Origin: Porticoccaceae bacterium UBA4026
GTDB taxonomy: Bacteria; Pseudomonadota; Gammaproteobacteria; Pseudomonadales; Porticoccaceae
Length of the DNA: 64,000 bases
Assembly: GCA_002382445.1 (NCBI GenBank)
Contig: DGAQ01000073.1
Span: 87,449 to 151,448 of the forward strand
Reading direction: 5' to 3'
Shown: piece by piece, positions 27,169 to 36,804 of the stretch
Numbering within the stretch: position 1 is the first letter of the stretch
How the letters are laid out: every line of letters begins with the position of its first letter
Translations under genes and position numbers: made by a program
Notes under the pieces: generated by a model
What the model saw: only the letters and a program-made list of their open reading frames with translations
Database searches by the model: none
Told to the model about the DNA's origin: nothing

Positions 27169-28263
27169 TTATTCAACAGCTTCAAGGCCGACATCTTGCC
27201 AGCTAATTCTAGCTAGGTTGTCTGCATGTAGACTACTAATATAAAGCCAATCGTACGTTTCCAGTGCGCCGGTATTGGTGTGATACTGGCCATCCGGGTC
27301 TTGCAGTGACGTCAGTATCTCTCCTTGTCCAGTCATAGCAAATATATGGCTATAGGGTACTGCCTGAGGGCGCATGAAGGGAGGTAGGCGCTGGAATATC
27401 TTTCGCATTAGGGGAGAAGCCGACAAATCATCTAGCGGTTTACTGCGTGGCGATACCAACCCTACCCAAAAGCGTCCATCGTTGCCACGGACAACATTGT
27501 CTGGAAAGCCAGGCAGATTATCGATTAACACTTCTGATTGCCCCCTCTTGTCACCCTGCAGCCAATACTTGTGAATACGATAGGAGCCGGTCTCATTGAC
27601 GAGAACAAACTGGCTATCAGCATCTACCGCAACACCATTGGCAAAGTTTAGGCCATCCATTAACATTCTTGTTGTCTGATCTACGGGATCATACACAAGA
27701 AGACGGCCATGGCCGCCGTGCTCCATAGTATCTAAAAGACTCGCGGCATAGGTTCCACCATTGGTTTGAGCGCCAAATTTGGTTGATGCATCACTAAAGT
27801 AAATTTTACCATCAGCAGCGACATCAAGATCATCGGCGTAATCGATATCGGTGCCATCCACAGTGCGGGTTAGCAATGAAATATCCCCAGCAGGAGACAC
27901 CGTCAATAAGCCCTTGTAGGCATCCGCTATTAGCAGGTTGTTATTCGCATCAAAAACTATTCCTAGGGGACTTCCTTGGGTATTCACCCACTTAACTTGC
28001 TCTCCTGTGTCTTGATTGTATCGCACAATCCAGCCTTCACGAGTGGTGGCGTACACCTCATTACCTAAGAGGGCGAGGCCTTCGGGCCCATGGGTATCAG
28101 GTAAATTAATAATCTCAATGGCATCTAACCGGGAGTTTTGTGCAAAATCGTCTACAAATCCTTTGTCCGCAGGAGCGTTCCAGCTAACAGGTTCCACTGG
28201 AACGGGCCATAACAGCACATAACCTGCGAGAATTGTGGTGACGAATAATACTTTTTTAAACAT
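27169..28263 (-). CDS. SMP-30/strictosidine synthase-like beta-propeller protein
   Basis: 364-residue protein with an N-terminal signal-anchor (MFKKVLFVTTILAGYVLLWPV) and a six-bladed propeller. Family marks are GPEGLALLGNEVYATTREGWIVRY, GSPLGIVFDANNNLLIADAYKGLL, FSDASTKFG, MDGLNFANGVAVDADSQFV and GFPDNVVRGNDGRFWVGL (each a separate blade region). Members are called strictosidine synthase or gluconolactonase-like, and bacterial substrates are mostly unknown. It is probably membrane-tethered in the periplasm. selO begins at or within the end of this gene, so the two are likely translated together. Confidence 0.87.
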   Translation of the reverse strand: MFKKVLFVTTILAGYVLLWPVPVEPVSWNAPADKGFVDDFAQNSRLDAIEIINLPDTHGPEGLALLGNEVYATTREGWIVRYNQDTGEQVKWVNTQGSPLGIVFDANNNLLIADAYKGLLTVSPAGDISLLTRTVDGTDIDYADDLDVAADGKIYFSDASTKFGAQTNGGTYAASLLDTMEHGGHGRLLVYDPVDQTTRMLMDGLNFANGVAVDADSQFVLVNETGSYRIHKYWLQGDKRGQSEVLIDNLPGFPDNVVRGNDGRFWVGLVSPRSKPLDDLSASPLMRKIFQRLPPFMRPQAVPYSHIFAMTGQGEILTSLQDPDGQYHTNTGALETYDWLYISSLHADNLARISWQDVGLEAVE

Positions 28264-28342
28264 AACTAATTCCTTTTTGTCGTTATTTCATCGGCATTAT
28301 GGTGCGCTACTGGACGTGGTTAAGCAACCTCGTTAGTTTCGC

Positions 28343-28371
28343 TTGGTGTGCTGTCGCTGGTGAGGTAAAAT
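28343..28371 (+). promoter_or_regulatory. Putative sigma-70 promoter for prfB-lysS
   Basis: TTGGTG and TAAAAT are separated by 17 bases, 50 bases before the prfB ATG. The -10 box matches 5 of 6 consensus bases and the -35 box matches 3 of 6. It is the best candidate in the 157-base gap between the divergent SMP-30-like gene and prfB. Confidence 0.4.
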
Positions 28372-28420
28372 ACCGGCTAAGATAGTCCCGCAATCGTTCA
28401 TAAGGTAGTTAGTAAATCCC

Positions 28421-29516
28421 ATGGAAGTTAATCCCCTTTATACCGCTTTAGATGACCTTCAGACACGTACCGATGTGCTAAGGGGGTATCTTTGACTACG
28501 AAAATCGAAAAGAACGTCTTGCTGAGGTTGAGCTAGAGTTAGGTGAACCTGATGTCTGGAATAAACCTGAGCAGGCCCAGGATTTAGGGCGTGAGCGGTC
28601 CTCATTAGAGCTTGTTGTAAAAACCATTGAAGATCTAGATTCTGGCGTTGCCGATGCCCGTGAACTATTGGGTATGGCGGTGGAAGAGGATGATGAAGAC
28701 ACGGTAGCCGATGTTGAGGCGGAAATGGCTGCTCTTGAGACTCAATTAGCTAAGCTAGAATTTCGTCGTATGTTCTCTGGTGATATGGATCAAAATAACG
28801 CGTTTTTGGAGATACAGTCCGGTTCGGGTGGCACCGAGGCTCAAGACTGGGCTGAGATGCTGTTGCGCATGTACCTTCGTTGGGCCGATGACAAAGGGTT
28901 TAAGTCTGAGCTAGTCGAGTGTTCTGCTGGCGATGTGGCCGGTATTAAAAGCGCCACGGTCGAGGTGTCTGGCGAATATGCCTTTGGCTGGTTGCGCACC
29001 GAAATTGGTGTTCATCGCTTAGTACGCAAATCACCCTTTGATTCGGGTAATCGACGCCATACTTCATTTGCTGCAGTGTTTGTCTCTCCTGAAATCGATG
29101 ACAATATTGATATTGAAATAGATCCCTCTGATGTGCGCACAGATACTTATCGGGCCTCTGGAGCAGGAGGTCAGCACATTAACAAAACTGACTCTGCGGT
29201 GCGACTTACCCACGGGCCCAGTGGTATAGTGGTGCAGTGTCAGAGCCAGCGATCTCAGCATCAAAATCGTGACAAATGTTGGCAAATGTTGCGCGCTAAA
29301 CTCTACGAGTTAGAGGTGAGTAAACGCCAAGAGGCGGCTCAGGCGACAGAAGACACTAAGTCTGACATTGGCTGGGGTAGTCAAATTCGTTCCTATGTCT
29401 TAGATGATGCGAGGATTAAAGACTTACGTACAAATATAGAAACGCGCAATACTCAAGCAGTGTTGGACGGAAAGCTAGACCAATTTATAGTTGCTTCGCT
29501 TAAAGCGGGGCTTTAA
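28421..29516 (+). CDS. prfB: Peptide chain release factor 2, with programmed +1 frameshift
   Basis: Release factor recognising UGA and UAA. Reading starts at ATG 28421 and meets an in-frame TGA at codon 25 (28493-28495). The classical shift site AGGGGGTATCTTTGACTAC is present: an internal Shine-Dalgarno, slippery CTT and TGA followed by C. Reading then continues in the +1 frame from GAC at 28494, giving 364 residues, about the length of E. coli RF2 (365). The SPF tripeptide (RKSPFDSG) and the catalytic GGQ (SGAGGQHIN) are present. Low RF2 favours the shift, an autoregulatory loop. lysS follows after 27 bases, as in most gammaproteobacteria. Confidence 0.97.
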
Positions 29517-29543
29517 AAGTCACCACTAATATACAGAGTAACC

Positions 29544-31037
29544 ATGACTGATCAACAGGACGAAAACAAACTGATTGCCGAACGCCGCGCGAAACTTGAT
29601 GTATTGCGAACTCAAGAGGGCGCCACTTTCCCTAATCAGTTCCATCCAGCTCAACGTGCTAATGAGCTGCAAGTAGGCTTTGGCGATCAATCCAAAGAGC
29701 AGCTAGAGGTTTTGGGTAAGGTGGTTAGTATTGCCGGGCGAGTGATTCGCAATCGTGGTGCTTTTATTGTTGTGCAAGACAGCTCAGGTCAAATTCAGCT
29801 GTATGTGACTAAGGATGCACGACCTTTTGCAAAGTCATTGGACTTGGGTGATATCGTTGGTATTACGGGCGTACTACATAAGTCGGGTAAGGGTGATCTT
29901 TATGTGCAAATGGACGAGTATTTGCTGCTGACTAAAGCGCTACGTCCTCTGCCGGATAAGTTTCACGGGCTTGCCGACCAAGAAATGCGTTACCGTCAGC
30001 GCTACGTTGACTTAATCGTTAATCCTGATGTCCGCAATACTTTCCGCATTCGCTCCAAGGTGGTGGACTTTATTCGGCGCTATCTTAATGATGCTGATTA
30101 TCTTGAAGTTGAAACTCCGATGTTACAGGTGATACCTGGTGGCGCCGTGGCGCGACCTTTTGTTACCCACCATAATGCGTTGGATATCGACATGTATCTG
30201 CGAATAGCGCCAGAATTGTATCTCAAGCGCTTAGTTGTTGGTGGCTTTGAGCGGGTTTATGAGATTAATCGTAACTTCAGAAATGAAGGCCTTTCAACAC
30301 GCCATAACCCTGAATTTACAATGCTCGAGTTCTATCAAGCCTACGCTGACTTTAATGACCTGATGAATTTGACTGAAGATATGTTACGTAAAATGGCTAC
30401 CGAGGTATTGGGTTCGACTAAAGTAGTGAATACGATTAGAGATGCTCAAGGTGATATTCAGAGTGAAACCCATTATGACTTTGCTGACGCTTTTATTCGC
30501 CTGTCGGTGTTTGATTCTATATTGCAGTACAACCCTGATATAACAGCTGAACAGCTTATCGATGAAGCTGGCGCGCGCAAGATTGCTGCTGACTTACATA
30601 TCCCGCTAAAAGACAGTTGGGGCTTGGGCAAGGTGCAAATTGAGATATTTGAAAAAACCGTTGAGCATCTATTGGAGCAACCGACGTTTATTACTATGTA
30701 TCCGGCAGAAGTCTCACCCTTGGCGCGACGCAATGATAATAACCCTTTTGTGGCTGACCGTTTTGAATTTTTTGTCGGCGGCCGCGAAATTGCTAATGGC
30801 TTCTCAGAACTCAACGATCCGGAAGATCAAGAAGCTCGTTTTAGGCAGCAGGTAGCTGAAAAGGATGCGGGTGATGATGAGGCGATGCACTTTGATGCGG
30901 ACTATATTCGCGCCCTGGAGTACGGCATGCCGCCCACGGCAGGCGAAGGCATCGGTATTGATCGTCTGGTGATGCTTTTAACTGACTCTCCATCAATTAG
31001 GGATGTATTGTTGTTTCCTCACATGCGGCCGGAGTAG
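29544..31037 (+). CDS. lysS: Lysyl-tRNA synthetase, class II
   Basis: Charges tRNA-Lys with lysine. The 497 residues include an N-terminal OB-fold anticodon-binding domain (about 55-150) and the class II core. Motif 2 is [20 protein letters not shown], motif 3 is [15 protein letters not shown], and VETPMLQ lies near motif 1. It follows prfB in the conserved prfB-lysS pair. No terminator with a T-run is evident after it. Confidence 0.97.
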   Translation: MTDQQDENKLIAERRAKLDVLRTQEGATFPNQFHPAQRANELQVGFGDQSKEQLEVLGKVVSIAGRVIRNRGAFIVVQDSSGQIQLYVTKDARPFAKSLDLGDIVGITGVLHKSGKGDLYVQMDEYLLLTKALRPLPDKFHGLADQEMRYRQRYVDLIVNPDVRNTFRIRSKVVDFIRRYLNDADYLEVETPMLQVIPGGAVARPFVTHHNALDIDMYLRIAPELYLKRLVVGGFERVYEINRNFRNEGLSTRHNPEFTMLEFYQAYADFNDLMNLTEDMLRKMATEVLGSTKVVNTIRDAQGDIQSETHYDFADAFIRLSVFDSILQYNPDITAEQLIDEAGARKIAADLHIPLKDSWGLGKVQIEIFEKTVEHLLEQPTFITMYPAEVSPLARRNDNNPFVADRFEFFVGGREIANGFSELNDPEDQEARFRQQVAEKDAGDDEAMHFDADYIRALEYGMPPTAGEGIGIDRLVMLLTDSPSIRDVLLFPHMRPE

Positions 31038-31387
31038 TTCCGCGTCACGAAGACTGTATTAGTCTCTACCAAACCTTGTGCGCCTCCACAGGCTGAGCCT
31101 CTAAAGGGTAAAATAACTAGCTTTCATCTTTTAGCATTTTAGCTATAAATAGCTATTTGTATTTACATAGTGATCTATTCAGAATCACCTAGTGTATACG
31201 CCAAGATGCCTTAATCAGAGAGTTTGTAGATACTTAATTCGTTGCTTATAAGTATAAATATCGTATTTGGTTATAACTTGCTCTTGAACTGCTTATTTAA
31301 AGAGCACTAATTACTATAAGGACTACATCAGTCGATAGTATCGATTGATAGGGTCATGAATGATCAAAATTCTGGAGGGACTAGGCG
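31038..31387. other. 350-base non-coding stretch after lysS, with an inverted repeat
   Basis: This is the longest gene-free gap of the window. It is A/T-rich and holds no tRNA or recognisable riboswitch. An inverted repeat TGCTCTT-N14-AAGAGCA lies at 31279-31306, about 80 bases before the next start. A short AGGCT-G-AGCCT palindrome lies near 31090. The repeat could be an operator or RNA stem for the orphan gene downstream; there is no direct evidence. Confidence 0.5.
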
Positions 31388-31720
31388 TTGAGAATGACTG
31401 CGTTAGCTGTACTTTTACTGATTGCTTCGGCCTTTATCGAGATCAAAAGCGATGATTTCGGGTCGTTCGAATCCTCCTCAGTGATCATACGTTCTGAAAA
31501 GTTAGTTGGTGCGACAATTACTATTGGGGAAATCTCTTTACTAGTTTCAGAAGCAGATCTTATAGTGGATAAGCGACAAAGCCAAAGTTTGGAGATGGTT
31601 ATTTTACAGGTTTCTGCAGGGATGCACAGTGTGACCATCACTGATTCAGGCAAGCCCCTATTGAGAATCAGACTTAGTGTTCAATCAGGACAGTCTCGAG
31701 AACTACGTCTTAGAAGATAG
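31388..31720 (+). CDS. Orphan small exported-looking protein with PEGA-like end
   Basis: Not recognised as a named family. It has 110 residues from a TTG start with GGAGGG 8 bases upstream, the best-placed ribosome site here; an ATG two codons later lies too far from it. Residues 4-17 are strongly hydrophobic (TALAVLLLIASAF), a possible signal peptide or anchor without a clear cleavage site. The rest looks all-beta. Its end (LQVSAGMHSVTITDSGKP then LRIRLSVQSGQSRELRL) follows the PEGA-domain pattern of a glycine-turn, V-x-I-x-D-x-G and a charged final strand. A periplasmic surface-binding role is only a guess. No co-directional partner is near. Confidence 0.6.
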   Translation: MRMTALAVLLLIASAFIEIKSDDFGSFESSSVIIRSEKLVGATITIGEISLLVSEADLIVDKRQSQSLEMVILQVSAGMHSVTITDSGKPLLRIRLSVQSGQSRELRLRR

Positions 31721-31793
31721 ACCTGTTGCCTCTCGGCCATTACTTTCACCCCAAAATATGTTCTATCAATAGGTTTCTGGTAACCCTAAAAAT

Positions 31794-33020
31794 CTAGTTG
31801 CCCGATGGAATATCCTTAAATGCTAGCCCTTTATCGGCTCGAGGATCTTGAGGTAACCCTAGTACTCGTTCGGCTATGATATTTCTCAGTATTTCGTCTG
31901 TGCCGCCAGCAATGCGTAATCCGGCAGAGCCAAGCCAAGCATCGTGAAAACTCTGTACATCGGCATCGTCGGTTTTTAGCATACCGGCCATATCTAGGGA
32001 GTCGATACCAAAATTACCAATAGCTTGCAGTTTATTAGCACTGACCACCTTGGTGATTGAGGCCTCAGGTCCCGGAGTGTCGCCTTTAGAAAGGGCGGAC
32101 ATGGTTCGCAGCTTGGTATTTTTTAAACCGCTGGCCTGGCAGTACCAGTCAGCAATAGATTCGCGCACCCCACGGTTTTTAATCAGAGGTTGGCCGTGAT
32201 CGTCCTGACCTTGGGCCCATTCAAACGCCTCTTTGGCATCAGTACCATTGGCATCACCTACAGCAAGTCGCTCATTCATCAAAGTAGTAATAGCGACTCT
32301 CCAGCCATCACCAATAGCCCCCAGTCTTTGGCTATCTGGGATTCGGACATCATTAAAATACACCTCATTGAAGGAAGAGCCGCCGGTGATCTGCTTGATC
32401 GGTTTGATGTCAATGCCGGGTGATTTCATATCAATAAAGAAAAAGGTCATCCCTGCGTGCTTTTCGACATTGGGGTCATGTCTAACCACGATTATGCCGT
32501 AGTCACAAAAATGAGCCCCTGAGGTCCAGACTTTTTGGCCATTAATAATCCAATCATCCCCATCTTGAACCGCTTTACTGCGTAAACCTGCAACGTCGGA
32601 TCCGGCTGAGGGTTCTGAGAAGAGCTGGCACCATATTTCTTCCCCTGCCGCCATCGGAGGTAGATATCGGGATTTTTGTTGGTCCGATGCATACTGCATC
32701 ATTACCGGCCCAGCCATACCTAAGCCAATTTCATAGACACCGTGGGGCACATTAAATTTTGCTTCTTCCTGGCTCCAAATAATTCTCTCAATGGCCGAGG
32801 CTTCTAGGCCGCCATAGTGTTTTGGCCAATGTAACATTGCCCAGCCGGCATCAAACTTCTTTTTCTGCCAAGCCCTGGCGGAATTTAGGAAGTCTTGTTC
32901 GTCTACTTTGCCGTATCGCTGGTCATTACCAGCACCGCCCTTAAGCCGAGCATTCTCTTCTAACCAGTCTCTGCATGTAGCTCTGAATGCGGCTTCTTGG
33001 TGAGTATCATTGAAATCCAT
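31794..33020 (-). CDS. Acyl-CoA dehydrogenase (FadE-like), larger subunit type
   Basis: 408-residue FAD-dependent acyl-CoA dehydrogenase with N-terminal helical, middle beta (QLFSEPSAGSDVAGL) and C-terminal helical domains ending GGTDEILRNIIAERVLGLP. This terminal motif has Gly where the medium-chain enzymes carry the catalytic Glu of YEGT, typical of the actinobacterial/marine FadE group that often works as heteromers. It lies 9 bases after a second, shorter acyl-CoA dehydrogenase, suggesting one complex. Substrate, such as a branched or cyclic acyl-CoA, is unknown. Confidence 0.9.
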   Translation of the reverse strand: MDFNDTHQEAAFRATCRDWLEENARLKGGAGNDQRYGKVDEQDFLNSARAWQKKKFDAGWAMLHWPKHYGGLEASAIERIIWSQEEAKFNVPHGVYEIGLGMAGPVMMQYASDQQKSRYLPPMAAGEEIWCQLFSEPSAGSDVAGLRSKAVQDGDDWIINGQKVWTSGAHFCDYGIIVVRHDPNVEKHAGMTFFFIDMKSPGIDIKPIKQITGGSSFNEVYFNDVRIPDSQRLGAIGDGWRVAITTLMNERLAVGDANGTDAKEAFEWAQGQDDHGQPLIKNRGVRESIADWYCQASGLKNTKLRTMSALSKGDTPGPEASITKVVSANKLQAIGNFGIDSLDMAGMLKTDDADVQSFHDAWLGSAGLRIAGGTDEILRNIIAERVLGLPQDPRADKGLAFKDIPSGN

Positions 33021-33029
33021 GTGCGCCCC

Positions 33030-34151
33030 TTAATCTAAACTATTGAGATTAGATCTTTCTAATCCGCTGACGAGTTTCTCTTTCCATGCTGCAAGGGATC
33101 CTATATTCAATGATAGTAACTTTGATCGCCTATAAAACAGATGACAGTCGTATTCCCAGGTAAATCCGTTGCCGCCGTGGGTTTGTATATTTTCTTTAGA
33201 ACAAAACTGAAAGGCTTCTGTTGCGCTGACTCTCGCTGTGGCTGCGGCCACCTCTAGCTCAGTCGAATCATTCAACAAAGCCCAAGCAGCATAGTAGGTA
33301 TTTGATTTGGCCAGGGTAAGTCCGATATACATGTCAGCAAGCTTGTGCTTTATAGCTTGATAGGAACCAATAGCCCGGCCAAAGGCAAACCGCTGTTTGG
33401 CGTAAGCATTGGCCATATCTAGTGTTGCTTGGGCACCGCCAATTTGTTCAAAGCTGAAGAGCACGGCTGCTTGATTAAGGATGTTTTGCAGAAGGGCCCA
33501 ACCATCTCCAGCATTACTCAACAGTTGACTATTGGCATTATTAAACTCAATTAAAGAGTGACCCCGGCTATTATCAATAGTGTCTTGGTCCTGTACTTCA
33601 CAGTTATTATTAATTAGATCAACCAGTCTTAAGTCGATGCCTGTCTTGCTCTTACAGATAACCAGTACATGAGTTGCAACGCTAGCGTCGGGAACGGCTA
33701 TTTTTGTTCCAATTATTTGGTTGTTGTCGACGCTGACCTTAATATTGCTCGCGGTTGGTGCAAACAATTGCTCAGTAATCGCTAGGGTGCCCACACATTC
33801 TCCAGAGATTAACTTAGGCAATATCTCACTTTTAATCTGTTCATCAGCAAACTTTATGATGGCCTCTGTAAACAGATAAACCGATGATGAAAAGGGAACT
33901 GGAGCCAATGATCGGCCTAACTCTTCGGCAATCACGCAGAGTTCTAAGTAACCTAACCCTAAGCCCCCATAGAGCTCAGGGATACGAATACCTGTCCATC
34001 CCATCGCCAGCACTTTTGCCCACAGATCTTTATCGTACTGCTGCTTGGTATCAAGAACTGAGCGGCTTCTTTGTAAGGATTGTTCTTTTTCAAGGAATTT
34101 ACGCGCTTCGGATTGAAGAAATTTTTGGTCATCTGAAAAATCCAGGTTCAT
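33030..34151 (-). CDS. Acyl-CoA dehydrogenase, smaller subunit type
   Basis: 373 residues with the same three-domain layout but weaker conservation. The N-terminal half keeps GIRIPELYGGLGLGYLELCVIAEELGR-type features, while the middle domain lacks the clear substrate motif of the neighbour (it reads LAITEQLF). The C-terminal half has QRFAFGRAIGSYQAIKHKLADM and QTHGGNGFTWEYDCHLFYRR. The pattern matches the second subunit of alpha2beta2 acyl-CoA dehydrogenases known from Mycobacterium steroid degradation. First gene of a two-gene unit with the dehydrogenase downstream. Confidence 0.87.
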   Translation of the reverse strand: MNLDFSDDQKFLQSEARKFLEKEQSLQRSRSVLDTKQQYDKDLWAKVLAMGWTGIRIPELYGGLGLGYLELCVIAEELGRSLAPVPFSSSVYLFTEAIIKFADEQIKSEILPKLISGECVGTLAITEQLFAPTASNIKVSVDNNQIIGTKIAVPDASVATHVLVICKSKTGIDLRLVDLINNNCEVQDQDTIDNSRGHSLIEFNNANSQLLSNAGDGWALLQNILNQAAVLFSFEQIGGAQATLDMANAYAKQRFAFGRAIGSYQAIKHKLADMYIGLTLAKSNTYYAAWALLNDSTELEVAAATARVSATEAFQFCSKENIQTHGGNGFTWEYDCHLFYRRSKLLSLNIGSLAAWKEKLVSGLERSNLNSLD

Positions 34152-34360
34152 AGTCTTATACTTTTTTTCAGTTATCTTATTATTGTTTAAGGGCTCTAGA
34201 ATATAGTTCTATTTCAGCTAAATACAAGGCATGCTCTTGATTTGGTGCTCCAAATTACTACGAACAGACTATGCTGGGCAGATTTAGAAATAACCAAATC
34301 TTAGCTGCTACATAGTTTGTGAGATTATTGTTTATTTCAAGAGAATAATAATCGAACAGC

Positions 34361-35407
34361 TTAAAACTTTTGTTGATTGGTAAAGCTGTGGCTAATAAAC
34401 AGAGAGGCGCTGAACAAGGCAACGGCACAGATCTGATGCGCTGCGGCCACAGGGACTGGTATGTGGAAGATCAAAGTGCTAATCCCCAGAGTAACCTGCA
34501 GGGCTAAGAGACCCACAAAAAAGTAGATGGCAAGCTTTAATGGACCTTGAAGATCAGATTTAAGCGCCTGGTAGGCGAAAGTGGTTACTAGACCGACAAT
34601 TAGATAGGCAAACATACGATGGTTAAATTGAATGGTCACCATATCTTCAAAAGCCGAGAGCCATGCGGGCTGAAGGCTATATAAGCCGGGTGGAATAAAG
34701 CTATCGCCCATTAACGGCCAGGTTGGATAGGCCACACCAGCATGTGTACCTGCGACCAAACCACCAGAAAGAATCATCAAAAATATTAACCCACTTAGGC
34801 TGTAGGAAAAGTGCTTTAGATGATTAGGCTGAGGTCGCTTGGCGGCAATCAGATCCATGGCAGTCCAGATAATAAACCCATAGACGAATACGGCTAAACC
34901 TAGATGAGCGGTCAGTCGGTACTGGCTGACATGGGGATTATCGACCAAGCCACTTTTAACCATGTACCAACCCAGAAGTCCTTGGCTACCACCTAACATC
35001 AGCATAACCAATAGCCTTGGGGTTAAACCTGGCGCGATGCGCTTGGTAAAGTGGAAGAACAAGAATGGCAGCACAAAAATAACACCAATAAAACGACCTA
35101 AGACGCGGTGCAGATATTCGTACATGAAAATTGGCTTGAACTCATCAAGGGTCATGGTGAAGTTAGTTTTTTGATATTCAGGATATTGCTGGTATTTAAA
35201 AAACATTTCTTGCCAGTCAGTATGAGATAGCGGAGGAATAATACCCACTAAAGGCTTCCAGTCGACCATCGACAGGCCAGAATTAGTTAGGCGCGTAACA
35301 CCACCTAACAGAATCATACCGGCAATAACTGCAGCGCAGCCGAGCAACCAATATGCGATCTGTCGATTGAATTGAGGCTGTTGAGGTGACCTTGGATGTT
35401 GAAGCAT
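34361..35407 (-). CDS. ctaA: Heme A synthase (COX15/CtaA)
   Basis: 348-residue inner-membrane protein with eight predicted helices that oxidises heme O to heme A for aa3-type cytochrome oxidase. The start GGVTRLTNSGLSMVDWKP is the proteobacterial COX15 type. Candidate heme-ligand histidines lie in YLHRVLGR, TAHLGLAV, FNHRMFAY and AAHQICAV. It starts two bases after the MATE gene on the same strand. No ctaB or cox structural genes are adjacent, which is unusual for this gene. Confidence 0.94.
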   Translation of the reverse strand: MLQHPRSPQQPQFNRQIAYWLLGCAAVIAGMILLGGVTRLTNSGLSMVDWKPLVGIIPPLSHTDWQEMFFKYQQYPEYQKTNFTMTLDEFKPIFMYEYLHRVLGRFIGVIFVLPFLFFHFTKRIAPGLTPRLLVMLMLGGSQGLLGWYMVKSGLVDNPHVSQYRLTAHLGLAVFVYGFIIWTAMDLIAAKRPQPNHLKHFSYSLSGLIFLMILSGGLVAGTHAGVAYPTWPLMGDSFIPPGLYSLQPAWLSAFEDMVTIQFNHRMFAYLIVGLVTTFAYQALKSDLQGPLKLAIYFFVGLLALQVTLGISTLIFHIPVPVAAAHQICAVALFSASLFISHSFTNQQKF

Positions 35408-35409
35408 AA

Positions 35410-36750
35410 TTAGGATTGCTCACTATTAGTTGGATGACCTTTTAACCAATCTTTTCTACGAAAACGCCGCATGTTTAGACTTGATTTTATCGAAAAATCA
35501 GCCAGAGAAGTAGCGTATAGCCAGACGACATCCACGCCCATTTTAACCATTATCCAAGGCGCGATAATACGCGTTAGAGCAATGCTGAATACAGTTACTT
35601 TCATCGGGTAGCGAGTGTCGCCTGCGCCTCTTAGAGCCCCCGCCATACTAAATTCGATAGCCATCAGAGGCAAGCAGGCGCTAAGAATATAAGTAAACTG
35701 TACCATGTGGTGAATAACAAGGGGGTCGGAAATCATGAAGGTGGCTATTTCACGAGCGTACCAACTCATCAATACACCGCCCGATATCATTAAATAAAGA
35801 CAGGTACGCATAGTCTTCCAGCCAGCGTCGTAAGCACCCTGGTGGTCACCCGCCCCTAAATGTTGGCTAACCAGAGTGGCGCTTGATATAGAGAAACTAA
35901 ATGCAATCACGATTACTATGCCAAGTATTGATAGTCCTATGCCATAGGCGGCAAATGGTTCGTTTCCATAGCTGGCTAAAAAGACCATAAAGATGAGTAG
36001 ACCACCTTGAAAGAAAGCCTGTTCGAAAGCGGCGGGCATGCCAATATTAACGAGGGTTTTTCCATTGGTGAGAAGGTCTGGTATTGGATTTGTAGGTTTG
36101 AGATTGAAGCCGCCAAAAATCCAGATCAGTAGAAATACGACGATGGTTATAGACATAGCTATACCCCCACCAATGGCTAAACCTGAAATACCCATAGCAG
36201 GTAAACCAGACCAGCCAAAGGTCATAGAGGCACCAAGAATAACACTCAGTGTTACGCCAACGATCGCCGTCCATAGTGGGGTGGTGCTGTCACCGGTAGC
36301 GCGAAACGACATATTAAATACCAGTGTAGCCAACATTGCTGGTGCAAAAAGTGCAGTCCATAAAGTGAAATCAACCGCCATTCTGTGGGCATCTTCAGTT
36401 AGGCCAAAAACCCCGACTAACTGATCGCGAAAGGGAATGGCTATCCACGCCAAGATAAGTCCGTCCAGGAAAAATAGTAAGATCGAGAGCGACGCAAAAC
36501 GTCCTGCCAAACGTCGATTATTAGCCCCCCAATATTTGCCTACCATAGCGGTTGTGCCACTGCAGAGGCCCATTACTACGGCGTGAAGTACAAAGTACAG
36601 GCGTTGACCTGTAGTGACTGCCGCTACAGCGTCGGCGCCCAAACTACCCGCCATTTTTAGAAATGCGACACCCATCAGCATGTAGACAATATTGCTGATA
36701 ATGGTTGGCCAAGTAAGGCGCCAGATGCTGAGAGTGGAGATAGCTGACAT
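35410..36750 (-). CDS. MATE family efflux transporter
   Basis: 446-residue inner-membrane protein of 12 predicted helices in two homologous halves, of the multidrug and toxin extrusion family (Na+ or H+ driven). The first helix segment WPTIISNIVYMLMG and the AGALRGAGDTRYPMKV motif of the second half are typical. Substrate unknown. It is divergent from ung with 54 bases between starts and is followed immediately by ctaA, with which it is probably co-transcribed. Confidence 0.92.
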   Translation of the reverse strand: MSAISTLSIWRLTWPTIISNIVYMLMGVAFLKMAGSLGADAVAAVTTGQRLYFVLHAVVMGLCSGTTAMVGKYWGANNRRLAGRFASLSILLFFLDGLILAWIAIPFRDQLVGVFGLTEDAHRMAVDFTLWTALFAPAMLATLVFNMSFRATGDSTTPLWTAIVGVTLSVILGASMTFGWSGLPAMGISGLAIGGGIAMSITIVVFLLIWIFGGFNLKPTNPIPDLLTNGKTLVNIGMPAAFEQAFFQGGLLIFMVFLASYGNEPFAAYGIGLSILGIVIVIAFSFSISSATLVSQHLGAGDHQGAYDAGWKTMRTCLYLMISGGVLMSWYAREIATFMISDPLVIHHMVQFTYILSACLPLMAIEFSMAGALRGAGDTRYPMKVTVFSIALTRIIAPWIMVKMGVDVVWLYATSLADFSIKSSLNMRRFRRKDWLKGHPTNSEQS

Positions 36751-36804
36751 AGGGTTCTATGGTAACATCTACCTCATATTAGAGGTCAGTGATTTAAGGT
36801 AAAT

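Noticed and set aside
31440..31470. GTTCGAATC stretch resembling a tRNA T-loop
   Set aside because: The flanking bases do not form a T-stem, no cloverleaf fits, and it is inside the 110-residue gene.
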